Shown: positions 1 through 8,068 of the stretch, piece after piece
Position numbering within the stretch: position 1 is the stretch's first letter
Layout: each line of letters starts with the position of its first letter
Notes under the pieces: generated by a model
What the model was told of the DNA's origin: nothing
The model's input: the letters and a program-made list of their open reading frames with translations, nothing else
The model's database searches: none
Program-made: the position numbers and the translations under genes
Source: Wolinella succinogenes DSM 1740
GTDB taxonomy: Bacteria; Campylobacterota; Campylobacteria; Campylobacterales; Helicobacteraceae
Assembly: GCF_000196135.1 (NCBI RefSeq)
Contig: NC_005090.1
Location: 1,622,001 to 1,686,000, forward strand
Direction of reading: 5' to 3'
Length of the DNA: 64,000 bases

Positions 1-976
1 CGTCCAAGATATAGCCGCTTTGGGTCATAGAGACGATCTCCTTGGGCCCTCCCTCATCGCTCACCACCGCGGGCAATCCACTCGCACACGCCTCCATCAC
101 CGCCTGCCCCAAAGTGTCCGTGCGTGAAGGAAAGAGAAAAAAGTCGCTACTGGCATAGATCTTGGAGAGCTCCTCCCCTCCTTTAAATCCAAGATAGTGA
201 ATATCCAAATCTTCATCCGCCAACGCTCCGCTAAACTCTCCCTCGCCCACCACCACAAGCTCTAAAGGCTTGGCATAGTGCGCCTTGAGCTCCCTCCATG
301 CCTCCAGCAAAAAGAGGAAATTCTTCTCCTTGTTGAGCCTCCCGACATAGAGCGCCTTGGGGGCATTCATGCACAATCCCCACTCTTTCCAGATCGTGCG
401 ATCCCGAAATCTTGGGCCAAAGCGCGTCAAATCGATTCCTGCTTGGATGACCCCCACCCTTGAAGGCTCTATCCTAAGCTCTTCAAAAAGCTCTCTAGAG
501 TGAGTCATAGAGCGCAAAAGCAGACGCGAAAAAGGGGCATAAAACCAGCGCAAGCACCGAATCGAGAGGCGTTTTAAAAAAGAGCTTTGGGTGTTTTCCA
601 TGATATAGGCGGGAAAGTCGGTGTGGTAGGTGCCACAAAGGGGTTTGCCTAGCCTCTTGGCGATGATTCTCCCGCACAGCCCGACAAAGCCTGGCGTGGA
701 GATATGGATGATGTCAGGATTAAGCTCTTTAGCGAGCGACCAAAAACGCCAAAAAGGGGGAATCGCCAAATCCAGCTCAGGATAAAAGGGCATCCTAAAG
801 CGCCAAAAAGGCTTCTCGTTGTGAATATAGAGGGCGCTCTCGTAGCGCTTTTTGAGCGTAGAGCCAAAGATATGAAGCTCCCCTTGGCTCTCTTGCGCCT
901 CTCTCCCCATGTCCGTCACAAAACGACTCACCCCATTGGCATCGCCTAGGGTGTCGGTGAAGAGTAAGATTCTCAC
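1..976 (-). CDS. GT4-family glycosyltransferase, 3' end cut by the window
   Basis: A retaining group 1 glycosyltransferase, probably moving a sugar from a nucleotide sugar to a lipid or glycan at the inner face of the membrane. The reading frame opens at GTG (974-976) behind AAGGAG and runs off the left edge, so about 325 residues are visible and the C terminus is missing. The N terminus has the usual VRILLFTDT strand followed by NGVSRFV. The C-terminal half shows ALYVGRLNKEKN and the nucleotide-sugar site SRTDTLGQAVMEACASGLPAVV, with the two conserved acidic positions (D and E) in place. It is divergent from a COG2908 metallophosphoesterase. That pairing is known from PlcP and Agt, which replace phospholipids with glycolipids under phosphate limitation. 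The family is certain, but the lipid acceptor is inference. Confidence 0.85.
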   Translation of the reverse strand, partial: MRILLFTDTLGDANGVSRFVTDMGREAQESQGELHIFGSTLKKRYESALYIHNEKPFWRFRMPFYPELDLAIPPFWRFWSLAKELNPDIIHISTPGFVGLCGRIIAKRLGKPLCGTYHTDFPAYIMENTQSSFLKRLSIRCLRWFYAPFSRLLLRSMTHSRELFEELRIEPSRVGVIQAGIDLTRFGPRFRDRTIWKEWGLCMNAPKALYVGRLNKEKNFLFLLEAWRELKAHYAKPLELVVVGEGEFSGALADEDLDIHYLGFKGGEELSKIYASSDFFLFPSRTDTLGQAVMEACASGLPAVVSDEGGPKEIVSMTQSGYILD

Positions 977-997
977 AAGCGCTCTCCTTGGGACTAT

Positions 998-1056
998 TTT
1001 TTGTAATGGTTTGCTCACCATTGTAGTGTAGGATGGCAAGCGAACTATTACAAAAA
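998..1056. promoter_or_regulatory. Divergent promoter region with a 14-nt inverted repeat
   Basis: The 99-base gap between two divergent genes holds two 14-nt arms, TTTTTGTAATGGTT at 998-1011 and AACTATTACAAAAA at 1043-1056, which are reverse complements at 13 of 14 positions. Between them lie face-to-face -10 candidates: TACAAT on the minus strand and TAGGAT on the plus strand. This looks like a shared control region in which one regulator could bind both arms. I cannot name the regulator, and I see no clear Pho box. Confidence 0.4.
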
Positions 1057-1075
1057 CACCAAAGAGCCCCTCTGC

Positions 1076-1816
1076 ATGAAATTCAAAGCTGTCTTCATCT
1101 CTGACACCCATCTCGGCACCAAAGATTCCAAAGCCTCTTTATTGCTTGAATTCATCAAAGAGATTGAAACCAAAGAGCTCTATCTTGTCGGTGATATTAT
1201 CGATGGCTGGTCGCTCAAGCGCAAATGGATCTGGCTACAGCCCCACTCGGATGTGATTCAAAAGATACTCAAAGCCGCACGCAAAGGGGTGAGGGTCACC
1301 TATATCTTAGGGAATCATGATGAATTCATCCGTCCCTTTTTGCCTCTCGCGCTTGGAGATCATATCCGCGTGGTGGATGAAGCGACCTACAAAGCCAAAA
1401 ACAAAAAGCGCTACAAAATCGTCCATGGCGATCTCTATGATTCCATCACCATGACCAAAAAGTGGTTGGCGATCCTAGGGGATAATGGCTATCAGTTCCT
1501 CCTGCGTCTTAATGATCCCATCAACACCCTCCGCCAGCGCTTAGGATTCCGCCGATACTGGTCTTTTAGCCAATTCATCAAAGACCATGTCAAGCAAGCC
1601 GTCGCCTACATCAGCGACTTTGAAAAGATTTTGGTGGCGCACGCAAGAGAAGAGAAGTTTGATGGTATCATTTGTGGACACATCCACAAAGCCGAGATTC
1701 GAGACATTGAGGGAATCACCTACATGAATTGTGGGGATTGGGTGGAATCGTGCACCGCTTTGGTGGAGACTCTAGAGGGAGAGTTCAAAATCATCCGCTG
1801 GCTGGATGAACGCTAA
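1076..1816 (+). CDS. Calcineurin-like metallophosphoesterase, COG2908 (LpxH/PlcP-like)
   Basis: A binuclear-metal phosphoesterase of 246 residues, normal for COG2908. Metal-binding motifs occur in order: DTHLG near residue 11, GDIIDGW near 39, GNHDEF near 80, VHGDLYD and GHIHKAEI near the C terminus. COG2908 covers LpxH-type UDP-2,3-diacylglucosamine hydrolases and the PlcP phospholipase C of phosphate-starvation lipid remodelling. Two things favour a PlcP-like role: a divergent GT4 glycosyltransferase next door, and a DUF374 gene near 53.4-54.0 kb that may do the LpxH job. It is followed 12 bases later by the RMD1-like gene. The enzyme class is sure, but the substrate is not. Confidence 0.8.
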   Translation: MKFKAVFISDTHLGTKDSKASLLLEFIKEIETKELYLVGDIIDGWSLKRKWIWLQPHSDVIQKILKAARKGVRVTYILGNHDEFIRPFLPLALGDHIRVVDEATYKAKNKKRYKIVHGDLYDSITMTKKWLAILGDNGYQFLLRLNDPINTLRQRLGFRRYWSFSQFIKDHVKQAVAYISDFEKILVAHAREEKFDGIICGHIHKAEIRDIEGITYMNCGDWVESCTALVETLEGEFKIIRWLDER

Positions 1817-1828
1817 AAAGGACAAACC

Positions 1829-2602
1829 ATGGAGAAAAAACCTCTACGCGCCTACTGCAACGCCACTCGATACGACTTCAACGCCCTAAGAGAGTTTCTG
1901 GAGAATCGCCATCGCGTGATGCTCGTTCGAGACTGCCTCCAAATCGAGCTCAAAGAGGGCCTAGTCTTTCTCTTTGAGTATGGCGGGGTGGTCTTTTGGG
2001 ATTGCGACTACGAGACCCAAAAGGCGCTTCTTGATTCCATCGCCCCCTTTAGCGTGGGAATCTTAAGCGAGGTGGTGGTGGATGATTTTGAATATATCCT
2101 TGAGCCAGAGGCTTCAAGTCGCATCCATAACGACACGATTCGCCTAAGCGAAGAGACTCCTTTGCAAAAACTCGCCTTCTCGCATGGCATCATCCAATCC
2201 ACCAAACTCGCCAGCTTTGAGAATCTCATCCAAAGCACTATTGATGAGACGCGCCACCTGCCTGAAAGCCTCGCTCAAAGCGGTAAGATTCTCTTAAGCC
2301 GCAGAGAGATTGCCAAGCTTCGCGGCAAGCTTTTTCTCGCCAAAGCCGACATTCACCTTCACTTTGAGCTCCTGGATACTCCAGAGTTTTTCTGGGAATA
2401 CCCAACCCTAGAGCCCTATTATCAGGAGATTCGCCAATATCTAGATATTCCCTCTCGAATCGAAGTTTTGGGGCAGAAGCTAAGCGTCATTGAAGAGCTT
2501 CTCACCATGCTAGCTGACGAGCAGAATCACAAACACTCCGCCAATTTAGAGTGGATCATTATCATTCTCATCGCCATTGAGATTCTTCTCTATCTGCACT
2601 AA
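1829..2602 (+). CDS. RMD1/DUF155 family membrane-anchored protein
   Basis: A 257-residue protein of the RMD1/YagE (DUF155) family. Visible family marks are the central GGVVFWDCD segment around residue 52, the helical LAFSHGIIQSTKLASFE region near 115, and a long helical C-terminal half ending in one hydrophobic segment (LEWIIIILIAIEILLY) that should anchor it in the membrane tail-first. Eukaryotic relatives (Rmd1, Rmnd1) are mitochondrial, and the bacterial function is not established. Only 12 bases separate it from the metallophosphoesterase stop, with GGAC before the ATG, so the two are probably cotranscribed. The gene converges with and overlaps the HD-GYP gene by four bases. Confidence 0.75.
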   Translation: MEKKPLRAYCNATRYDFNALREFLENRHRVMLVRDCLQIELKEGLVFLFEYGGVVFWDCDYETQKALLDSIAPFSVGILSEVVVDDFEYILEPEASSRIHNDTIRLSEETPLQKLAFSHGIIQSTKLASFENLIQSTIDETRHLPESLAQSGKILLSRREIAKLRGKLFLAKADIHLHFELLDTPEFFWEYPTLEPYYQEIRQYLDIPSRIEVLGQKLSVIEELLTMLADEQNHKHSANLEWIIIILIAIEILLYLH

Positions 2603-3648
2603 TCGTCGCGGAAGGTTTCATATATCTCAATAAATCGCTCTTCCAGCTCCAAAAAGGTGTCAAACACCTGAGGGTCAAAGTGATTCCCGCGACCCGCCCT
2701 CATCACCTGCATCGCCCTCTCGTGCGACCAAGCCTCTTTATAGACGCGTTTGTTCACCAACGCATCATAGACATCCGCGAGCGCCATGATTCGAGCCGAT
2801 AGAGGAATCGCCTCCCCCGCCAACCCTCTAGGGTAGCCGCTCCCATCAAATCTTTCATGGTGAGAGCCCGCGATCTCTAGAGCGCAAGAGAGGAATTCAC
2901 ACTCGCCCGCATTGTGGATGAGCTTGGCGATCGCCTGCTCCCCAATAAGGGTGTGGCGCTTCATCTCCTCAAACTCTTCAGGCGTCAGACTGGCGGGCTT
3001 TAAGAGGATGTGGTCGCGGATTCCCACCTTGCCAATATCATGCAAGGGCGCAGAGAGGAAGAGTGTCTGAATGTATTCAGGATTTAGAATCATCAAAAAT
3101 TTTCCCTTCTCATAGAGGCGTTGTGCCAGCTCTCTTACATAGTGTTGCGTGCGCTTGATGTGCCCTCCCGTCTCAGGGTCTCGATACTCCGCCATCCCTC
3201 CTAGCGCCTCAATGACAGCATTTCTAAGCTTTTCCACCTCTTGAGTGCGCTCACTCACGAGTCTCTCTAGGTGGTTTTGGTATCGGCGAAGCTCTAAATG
3301 GGTGCGCACCCTAGCGAGCAGTTCCGCTCCACTAAAGGGCTTGGTCACATAGTCCACACCACCGCACTCAAACCCTCGAGCGATGTCCTTTGGGTCGATC
3401 TTGGCAGTGAGGTAGATGACGGGAATCGAAGCGGTCTCGGCGCTCTGCTTCAGGCGTATCACCGTCTCATAGCCATCCATCTCAGGCATCATCACATCCA
3501 TAAGGATAAGATCGGGATGATGAATAAGGGCTCGCTCTAGGGCTTGCTTGCCACTAGTAGCGTAGATGAATTCGCATCCCAGGGGCTTGAGGTGATTCAT
3601 CGCCACCTTGATGTTGTCCAAAATATCATCCACAATGAGAAGCTTCAC
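2599..3648 (-). CDS. Response regulator with HD-GYP output domain (RpfG-like)
   Basis: A 349-residue cytoplasmic protein. Residues 1-120 form a receiver domain with acidic pair D7-D8, phospho-acceptor D51 in LILMDVMMPEMDG and the conserved lysine in VTKPFS. Residues about 150-340 form an HD-GYP domain with HDIGKVGI, SHHERFDGSGYPRG and LADVYDAL, the residues that bind the metal centre of cyclic-di-GMP phosphodiesterases. Its start overlaps the end of the upstream hybrid kinase gene by four bases (ATGA), so the two are translationally coupled. The likely outcome is ligand-controlled hydrolysis of c-di-GMP. No separate DNA-binding output is present. Confidence 0.9.
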   Translation of the reverse strand: MKLLIVDDILDNIKVAMNHLKPLGCEFIYATSGKQALERALIHHPDLILMDVMMPEMDGYETVIRLKQSAETASIPVIYLTAKIDPKDIARGFECGGVDYVTKPFSGAELLARVRTHLELRRYQNHLERLVSERTQEVEKLRNAVIEALGGMAEYRDPETGGHIKRTQHYVRELAQRLYEKGKFLMILNPEYIQTLFLSAPLHDIGKVGIRDHILLKPASLTPEEFEEMKRHTLIGEQAIAKLIHNAGECEFLSCALEIAGSHHERFDGSGYPRGLAGEAIPLSARIMALADVYDALVNKRVYKEAWSHERAMQVMRAGRGNHFDPQVFDTFLELEERFIEIYETFRDD

Positions 3649-6600
3649 TCTTTTTCTCCTTCCAAGAATCGCTCCATCCCCCTGAAGCGCTTCTCTAAAG
3701 TGTCAATCTCAAAGCCCTCAACCCACTCCAAAATCTCTTTGGAGAGCCCCTCTAGTGCGTCATTTCCCTCTTTGGCAAGCGCATGAAGATAGCTTGCGAA
3801 AGCCTTAGCCTCTTCTAGGCTTCCTTTGGTGAAATAGGAGCGAATGAGCTCAAGAAGAAACGTTTGATGCGTGCTAGAGAGCGAAGCGAGAACCGCCAGA
3901 CTTGGCTTAACCTCCATGGAATCTTCTTGCGTCTCTACGGGCGTGAAATAGCGCAAAAGCAGGGCTTGAAGCGTTTGAAGTGGGAGTGGCTTTTGCCAAA
4001 TCTCATCAAAGAGGTCTTGATGCGCCTCCATCTTGCCCTTTTCGATCAGCGAAGCGGTGAGGGCGACTATAGGAGTGGAGCGAAGCGCTTTGAGCTTTCG
4101 CATCTCCTTGGTCGCCTCAAAGCCATCCATTTTGGGCATCCTCAAATCCATCAAAATCAGCTTTGGTTCCAAATTTTGTGCGATCTCCACCGCCTCCTCT
4201 CCATCTTTAGCGGTGGCGACTTGGAGCCCAAATGCCTCCAATAGGGCGGAGGTGAGCTCTAGATTCTCCTCCACATCATCCACCACGAGCACCCACTCAG
4301 ACCCAAAGCGATAAGAGGGAGAGATGCGCTCCAAGGGTTGATCCACCACGCCCGCGATCACCCCTTGGAGAGAGACGATGAATTCGCTTCCCAAGCCCTC
4401 TTGGCTCACCAGCGAAATCTCGCCATCCATGAGTCTAGCGAGGCGCTGGCAGATAGCAAGCCCTAGACCTGTTCCGCCATAGAGGCGGTTGTCTTGTCCG
4501 CTCTGCTGCTCAAACGCTTCAAAGATTTTATTTGAATCGGCTTGAGCGATTCCAATCCCGCTATCTTTGATACGCAAAACAAGCTCGATTCCTCCCTCGC
4601 TCTCCCTCTCTCCCCGCTCCACAGAGATGCGGACATAGCCCTTGTGGGTGAATTTGATCGCATTGCCCACAAGATTAAAGAGAATCTGTCGCACCCTCGT
4701 CCCATCAATCACCAAAATCTTTGGCAAGCGTTCATCAATCACTAGATCGAGATCGAGATTCTTCTCCTTGGCCTTCATTAAAAAGAGTCCATACACCTCT
4801 CTCACAAGCGCTTCTAGCTCCACGGGATGCTTTTGGATAAGCATCTTGCCCGCCTCCACCCTAGAGAGATCCAAGATGTCATTAATAATATCCATGAGCA
4901 CCTTGCCCGATTTGAGGATATTCTCTGCATAGCGCTGCTCTTTGATTCCCAAAGAGGAGTGCTGGAGAATCTCAGCAAATCCAAGAATAGAGTTGAGCGG
5001 TGTTCGAATCTCATGACTCATATTAGAGAGAAATTCGCTCTTAGCCCTATTGGCGCTCTCGGCCAGCTCTTTGGCTTTCAGCAACTCCGCCTCAACCTCC
5101 CTGCGACGACGCACCTCACGACTTAGATTTCGATTGACAAAAAGCATAAACAAGACAAACAAGAGCGCAATGCTTAAAATCTGAACGATCATCTTCCAAT
5201 TGGTCTTAGGAGCGATATCAAACTTTGACCAGCGATTATAGATCTCTTGCTTCTCCTTCTCAGGAATCGCCGCAATCGCTTTATCAATCAGGCTAGCCAG
5301 CTCAGGATGCTCCTTGTAAAAGCCAAAAGTGAGGCTAAAATCCTGATCGATTCTCCCCAAAAGCTTGGCTCCTGAGTAGCCCTCTTGGGCGATGATATAG
5401 TTGATCGTGGGAAGATTCTCCAAGAAAAAATCGATGCGCCTATCCACGAGCGCCTTCATTCCCTCTTTGGCATTAGCATAGGTCATCACCTCTATCTCTA
5501 CGCCAGAACGCCTCAAAAGCTCCTCAGTGTAGTATCCCTTCACTACACCCACCTTAGAGCGCTTAAGCGCAGAGAGATTTTCGATGAATCCTCGACGCTC
5601 ATCATGTCCCACGATCACTAGCGGGAAACTAAGGTAGGGGGCGCTAAAGAGGAATCGATTCTCTCGAGCAGGAGTTCTTATGATGGTGGAGAGCATATCC
5701 AATCTTCCCTCCTCCAAATCCTTCATGAGCCTTGGCCAATCTTTGCCCGATTCAAGCTCCAGCTTCACCCCCAAAAGCTTTTGGACTTTAGCCAGCATCT
5801 CAGGTGCCACGCCTAGGTGTTTTCCACTCTCTGGATCGATCCACTCAAACGGAGGAAAATCCCTCTCCGCTCCGATTTTAATGACGGGATGCTCTTCTAG
5901 CCACTGCCGCTCTTGGGGCGTAATATCCAGCTCTTCTGTCTCCAATATCCCAATATGTCGGGTCAAAATCCCCTGCATCTCCCCCGAACTCTCCATCTCT
6001 AGCAAGGCGCGATCAATCATTCCTTTGAGGGGCGATAGCGATTCGTGGACGAGGAAGTCACCTCGATAGTTTTCTGGCAAAAGACGGAAAAACTCCACCT
6101 CCCTAAGCCCCATCTGCTGCGATAGAGCCAGCACGGGATAGTAGGCGTCCACGAAAAGGTCAGCCTCTTTGGAGAGAAGAAGGCTAAACGCCTCTTGATA
6201 ATCTTTGGCAAAAAGAAAATGGTTATCCTCGTGAATACTGGGTAAAGAAGAGGGAAGAACCCCCTCAAGAAAGACGATACGGCGCCCCTTGAGGGCAAAA
6301 ACCCTCTCTAGGCGCTTGAGATTCTCTTTGAGGGCAAAAGAGGCGAGAGGAATGCGTGTGTAGGGAAGAGTGTGCAGATAGTCCTGAGGCTTGACTTTAC
6401 AATCCAAAACATCCACCAAGGTGGCCACCTTGGCCTTGCTTAGGCAGAGCTCTTCGGTGAGTTTAGCGTAGGGGAGCAGCTTAGGAGAGAGCTTCACGCC
6501 CATTTTTTGACTGAGCGCTTCTAGCACCTCAGGGAGGATTCCTCTCGCCCTGCCCTCGCCATCCATCCACGAGTAGGGCGGCAGATTTCCATCGCCCAAA

Positions 6601-7436
6601 ACAGTGATTTCAGGAAAACGCTCGGCAAACTCCTCCTCAGCTCGAGTGAGCGCCAAACGCTTCTCAAATCCCCCGACCCCTTCATAGACCCAGCGAAAAA
6701 AGATTCCCTCGATTTCAGAGGTGGGAATCTTGGCCACGCTTTTATTGAGAATTGAAAAAAGAATCTCTTGATCTTTTTTGACCCCAATAGAGAAAGTTTG
6801 GGGCGATTCTTTGAAAATGCAGGCAAGCTGAACCTGTGAGACTCCCCACTGTTTGAGCTGATAGACTCCCGCTTGCATATGGTCAAGGTAGAGATCCGCT
6901 TCATCGCGCATGATCCCCTCCATCGCCTCAATGAAACTGCCATAGGCGATCGTCTCTGCCTCTCCCTTGAGCGCTTCTTGAAGAATCGAATGCGCCGCAA
7001 AATCCTTCAAAACAGCGATTCTTTTGCCCCTTAACTCCCTCATGCTCGTACAGGTTTGGGAGGTCTTTGAAAAAAGCGCGTAGGGGAAAGAGTGGAGGGG
7101 GTGGGTGAAACGAAGGCTCTTTTCGCGTTCCGTACTCGGCTGTCCGATAAAGCCCTCAATCTCGCCCGATTGGCTTTTGGCCACCACTTCGCCGATAGGA
7201 AGATAGGCCGCCTCAATCTTAAAAGGGGTGTACCGACCCAAAAGAGCGACAATATCAGGAAGGATTCCCACCTGAGTCTCTTTATGTTTAAAGCTCATGG
7301 GCGGGTGATTATCAATCACTCCCAGAGTGATAGAGGGATGAGCGGCGATATATTCGCGCTCCCTCGCACTCCACCCATCCGCTCCCCACGCAAGCAAAGG
7401 AAGGAGCCAAAAGAAGATTATCCATTGGTATTTCAT
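3645..7436 (-). CDS. Hybrid sensor histidine kinase with three periplasmic SBP_bac_3 domains (BvgS-like)
   Basis: A 1263-residue sensor. The signal peptide ends around GWSA near residue 24. Three type-3 solute-binding domains follow at about 30-265, 275-490 and 505-755, each opening with the same pattern (a strand, then N-x-PP-M/Y/F and G-I/V-xP-E/D). One membrane helix lies at about 762-785. The cytoplasmic part has a HisKA box with His808 in MSHEIRTPL, an ATPase domain with GTGLGLAIC, and a receiver with Asp1097 in LILMDLRMPKMDG. The last 100 residues are helical but show no clear Hpt histidine motif. Phosphate probably passes to the coupled REC-HD-GYP protein. Two ligand domains is the BvgS norm; three is less common. 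The ligands are unknown, possibly amino acids or organic acids. Confidence 0.9.
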   Translation of the reverse strand: MKYQWIIFFWLLPLLAWGADGWSAREREYIAAHPSITLGVIDNHPPMSFKHKETQVGILPDIVALLGRYTPFKIEAAYLPIGEVVAKSQSGEIEGFIGQPSTEREKSLRFTHPLHSFPYALFSKTSQTCTSMRELRGKRIAVLKDFAAHSILQEALKGEAETIAYGSFIEAMEGIMRDEADLYLDHMQAGVYQLKQWGVSQVQLACIFKESPQTFSIGVKKDQEILFSILNKSVAKIPTSEIEGIFFRWVYEGVGGFEKRLALTRAEEEFAERFPEITVLGDGNLPPYSWMDGEGRARGILPEVLEALSQKMGVKLSPKLLPYAKLTEELCLSKAKVATLVDVLDCKVKPQDYLHTLPYTRIPLASFALKENLKRLERVFALKGRRIVFLEGVLPSSLPSIHEDNHFLFAKDYQEAFSLLLSKEADLFVDAYYPVLALSQQMGLREVEFFRLLPENYRGDFLVHESLSPLKGMIDRALLEMESSGEMQGILTRHIGILETEELDITPQERQWLEEHPVIKIGAERDFPPFEWIDPESGKHLGVAPEMLAKVQKLLGVKLELESGKDWPRLMKDLEEGRLDMLSTIIRTPARENRFLFSAPYLSFPLVIVGHDERRGFIENLSALKRSKVGVVKGYYTEELLRRSGVEIEVMTYANAKEGMKALVDRRIDFFLENLPTINYIIAQEGYSGAKLLGRIDQDFSLTFGFYKEHPELASLIDKAIAAIPEKEKQEIYNRWSKFDIAPKTNWKMIVQILSIALLFVLFMLFVNRNLSREVRRRREVEAELLKAKELAESANRAKSEFLSNMSHEIRTPLNSILGFAEILQHSSLGIKEQRYAENILKSGKVLMDIINDILDLSRVEAGKMLIQKHPVELEALVREVYGLFLMKAKEKNLDLDLVIDERLPKILVIDGTRVRQILFNLVGNAIKFTHKGYVRISVERGERESEGGIELVLRIKDSGIGIAQADSNKIFEAFEQQSGQDNRLYGGTGLGLAICQRLARLMDGEISLVSQEGLGSEFIVSLQGVIAGVVDQPLERISPSYRFGSEWVLVVDDVEENLELTSALLEAFGLQVATAKDGEEAVEIAQNLEPKLILMDLRMPKMDGFEATKEMRKLKALRSTPIVALTASLIEKGKMEAHQDLFDEIWQKPLPLQTLQALLLRYFTPVETQEDSMEVKPSLAVLASLSSTHQTFLLELIRSYFTKGSLEEAKAFASYLHALAKEGNDALEGLSKEILEWVEGFEIDTLEKRFRGMERFLEGEKE

Positions 7437-7551
7437 GGCTCAGCCTCCCGCTTCTTAGATGAGTGACTCCAAGTTTTCAATGATAACATAACTTCATCTC
7501 CGCCAATCAACTCTTTTTAAATCGTTTTTTCTTATGATTAAAGGACAGAAT

Positions 7552-7557
7552 CTATAC
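7552..7557 (+). promoter_or_regulatory. Likely -10 box of the rppH-lysC operon
   Basis: TATACT sits 28 bases before the preferred rppH start at 7585. A -10 at this place would put the transcript start downstream of the ATG at 7534, which argues that the longer reading (start 7534) is not used. Confidence 0.4.
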
Positions 7558-7584
7558 TTTTTTGGAAGCGACCCTAAAGCAAAC

Positions 7585-8067
7585 ATGAGCGAACCCAAAC
7601 AGACCAAACGCCACTATCGACCCAATGTCGCCGCCATCATCCTCTCCTCGAAGTACCCTCACGCGTGCGAAATATTCATCGCCTGTCGCAACGACATCAA
7701 AGACGCGTGGCAGTTCCCCCAAGGGGGAATCGATTCAAACGAATCGCCCAAAGAGGCGCTGCTTCGAGAGCTAGAGGAGGAGATCGGCACCAAAGAGGTC
7801 GATATTGTGGCGGAACACCCTGAGTGGGTGAGCTATGATTTTCCTGAAACAGTCGCGCCCAAGATGTATCCTTATGACGGACAGACTCAAAAATATTTTC
7901 TTGTTCGGCTAAGGCATGATTCTCTTGTCAACCTCAACACCCAAGAGCCTGAATTTAGCGACTATAAATTCGTCTCCTACGAGAATATTTTCCATCACAT
8001 CACCTACTTTAAAAGACCCATTTATAAGCAGGTGCTCGAATACTTCAAGAAAAAGGGATACCTCTAA
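7585..8067 (+). CDS. rppH: RNA pyrophosphohydrolase (Nudix)
   Basis: A Nudix hydrolase of 160 residues that removes pyrophosphate from 5'-triphosphate RNA ends and so triggers mRNA decay. The Nudix box is complete (GGIDSNESPKEA followed by LRELEEEIG), preceded by the family-typical RPNVAAIIL and AWQFPQ. I chose ATG 7585 because the family starts a few residues before YRPNVA. A start at 7534 would add 17 residues not seen in relatives and has no ribosome site. It is the first gene of the lysC-hobA-holB-folP run, the same order as in Helicobacter pylori. Only one base lies between its stop and the lysC start. Confidence 0.9.
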   Translation: MSEPKQTKRHYRPNVAAIILSSKYPHACEIFIACRNDIKDAWQFPQGGIDSNESPKEALLRELEEEIGTKEVDIVAEHPEWVSYDFPETVAPKMYPYDGQTQKYFLVRLRHDSLVNLNTQEPEFSDYKFVSYENIFHHITYFKRPIYKQVLEYFKKKGYL

Positions 8068-8068
8068 G

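Noticed and set aside
704-949. Plus-strand ORF inside the glycosyltransferase gene
   Set aside because: It lies wholly within a clear coding frame on the other strand, with no start signals.
1076-1816. Calling the phosphoesterase lpxH
   Set aside because: COG2908 also holds PlcP. A DUF374 LpxJ candidate is present in the window and the neighbour is a GT4 enzyme, so LpxH is not the best guess.
7534-7584. Upstream start for rppH at 7534
   Set aside because: No ribosome site, 17 residues not typical of the family, and a -10 box (TATACT) lies downstream of this ATG.
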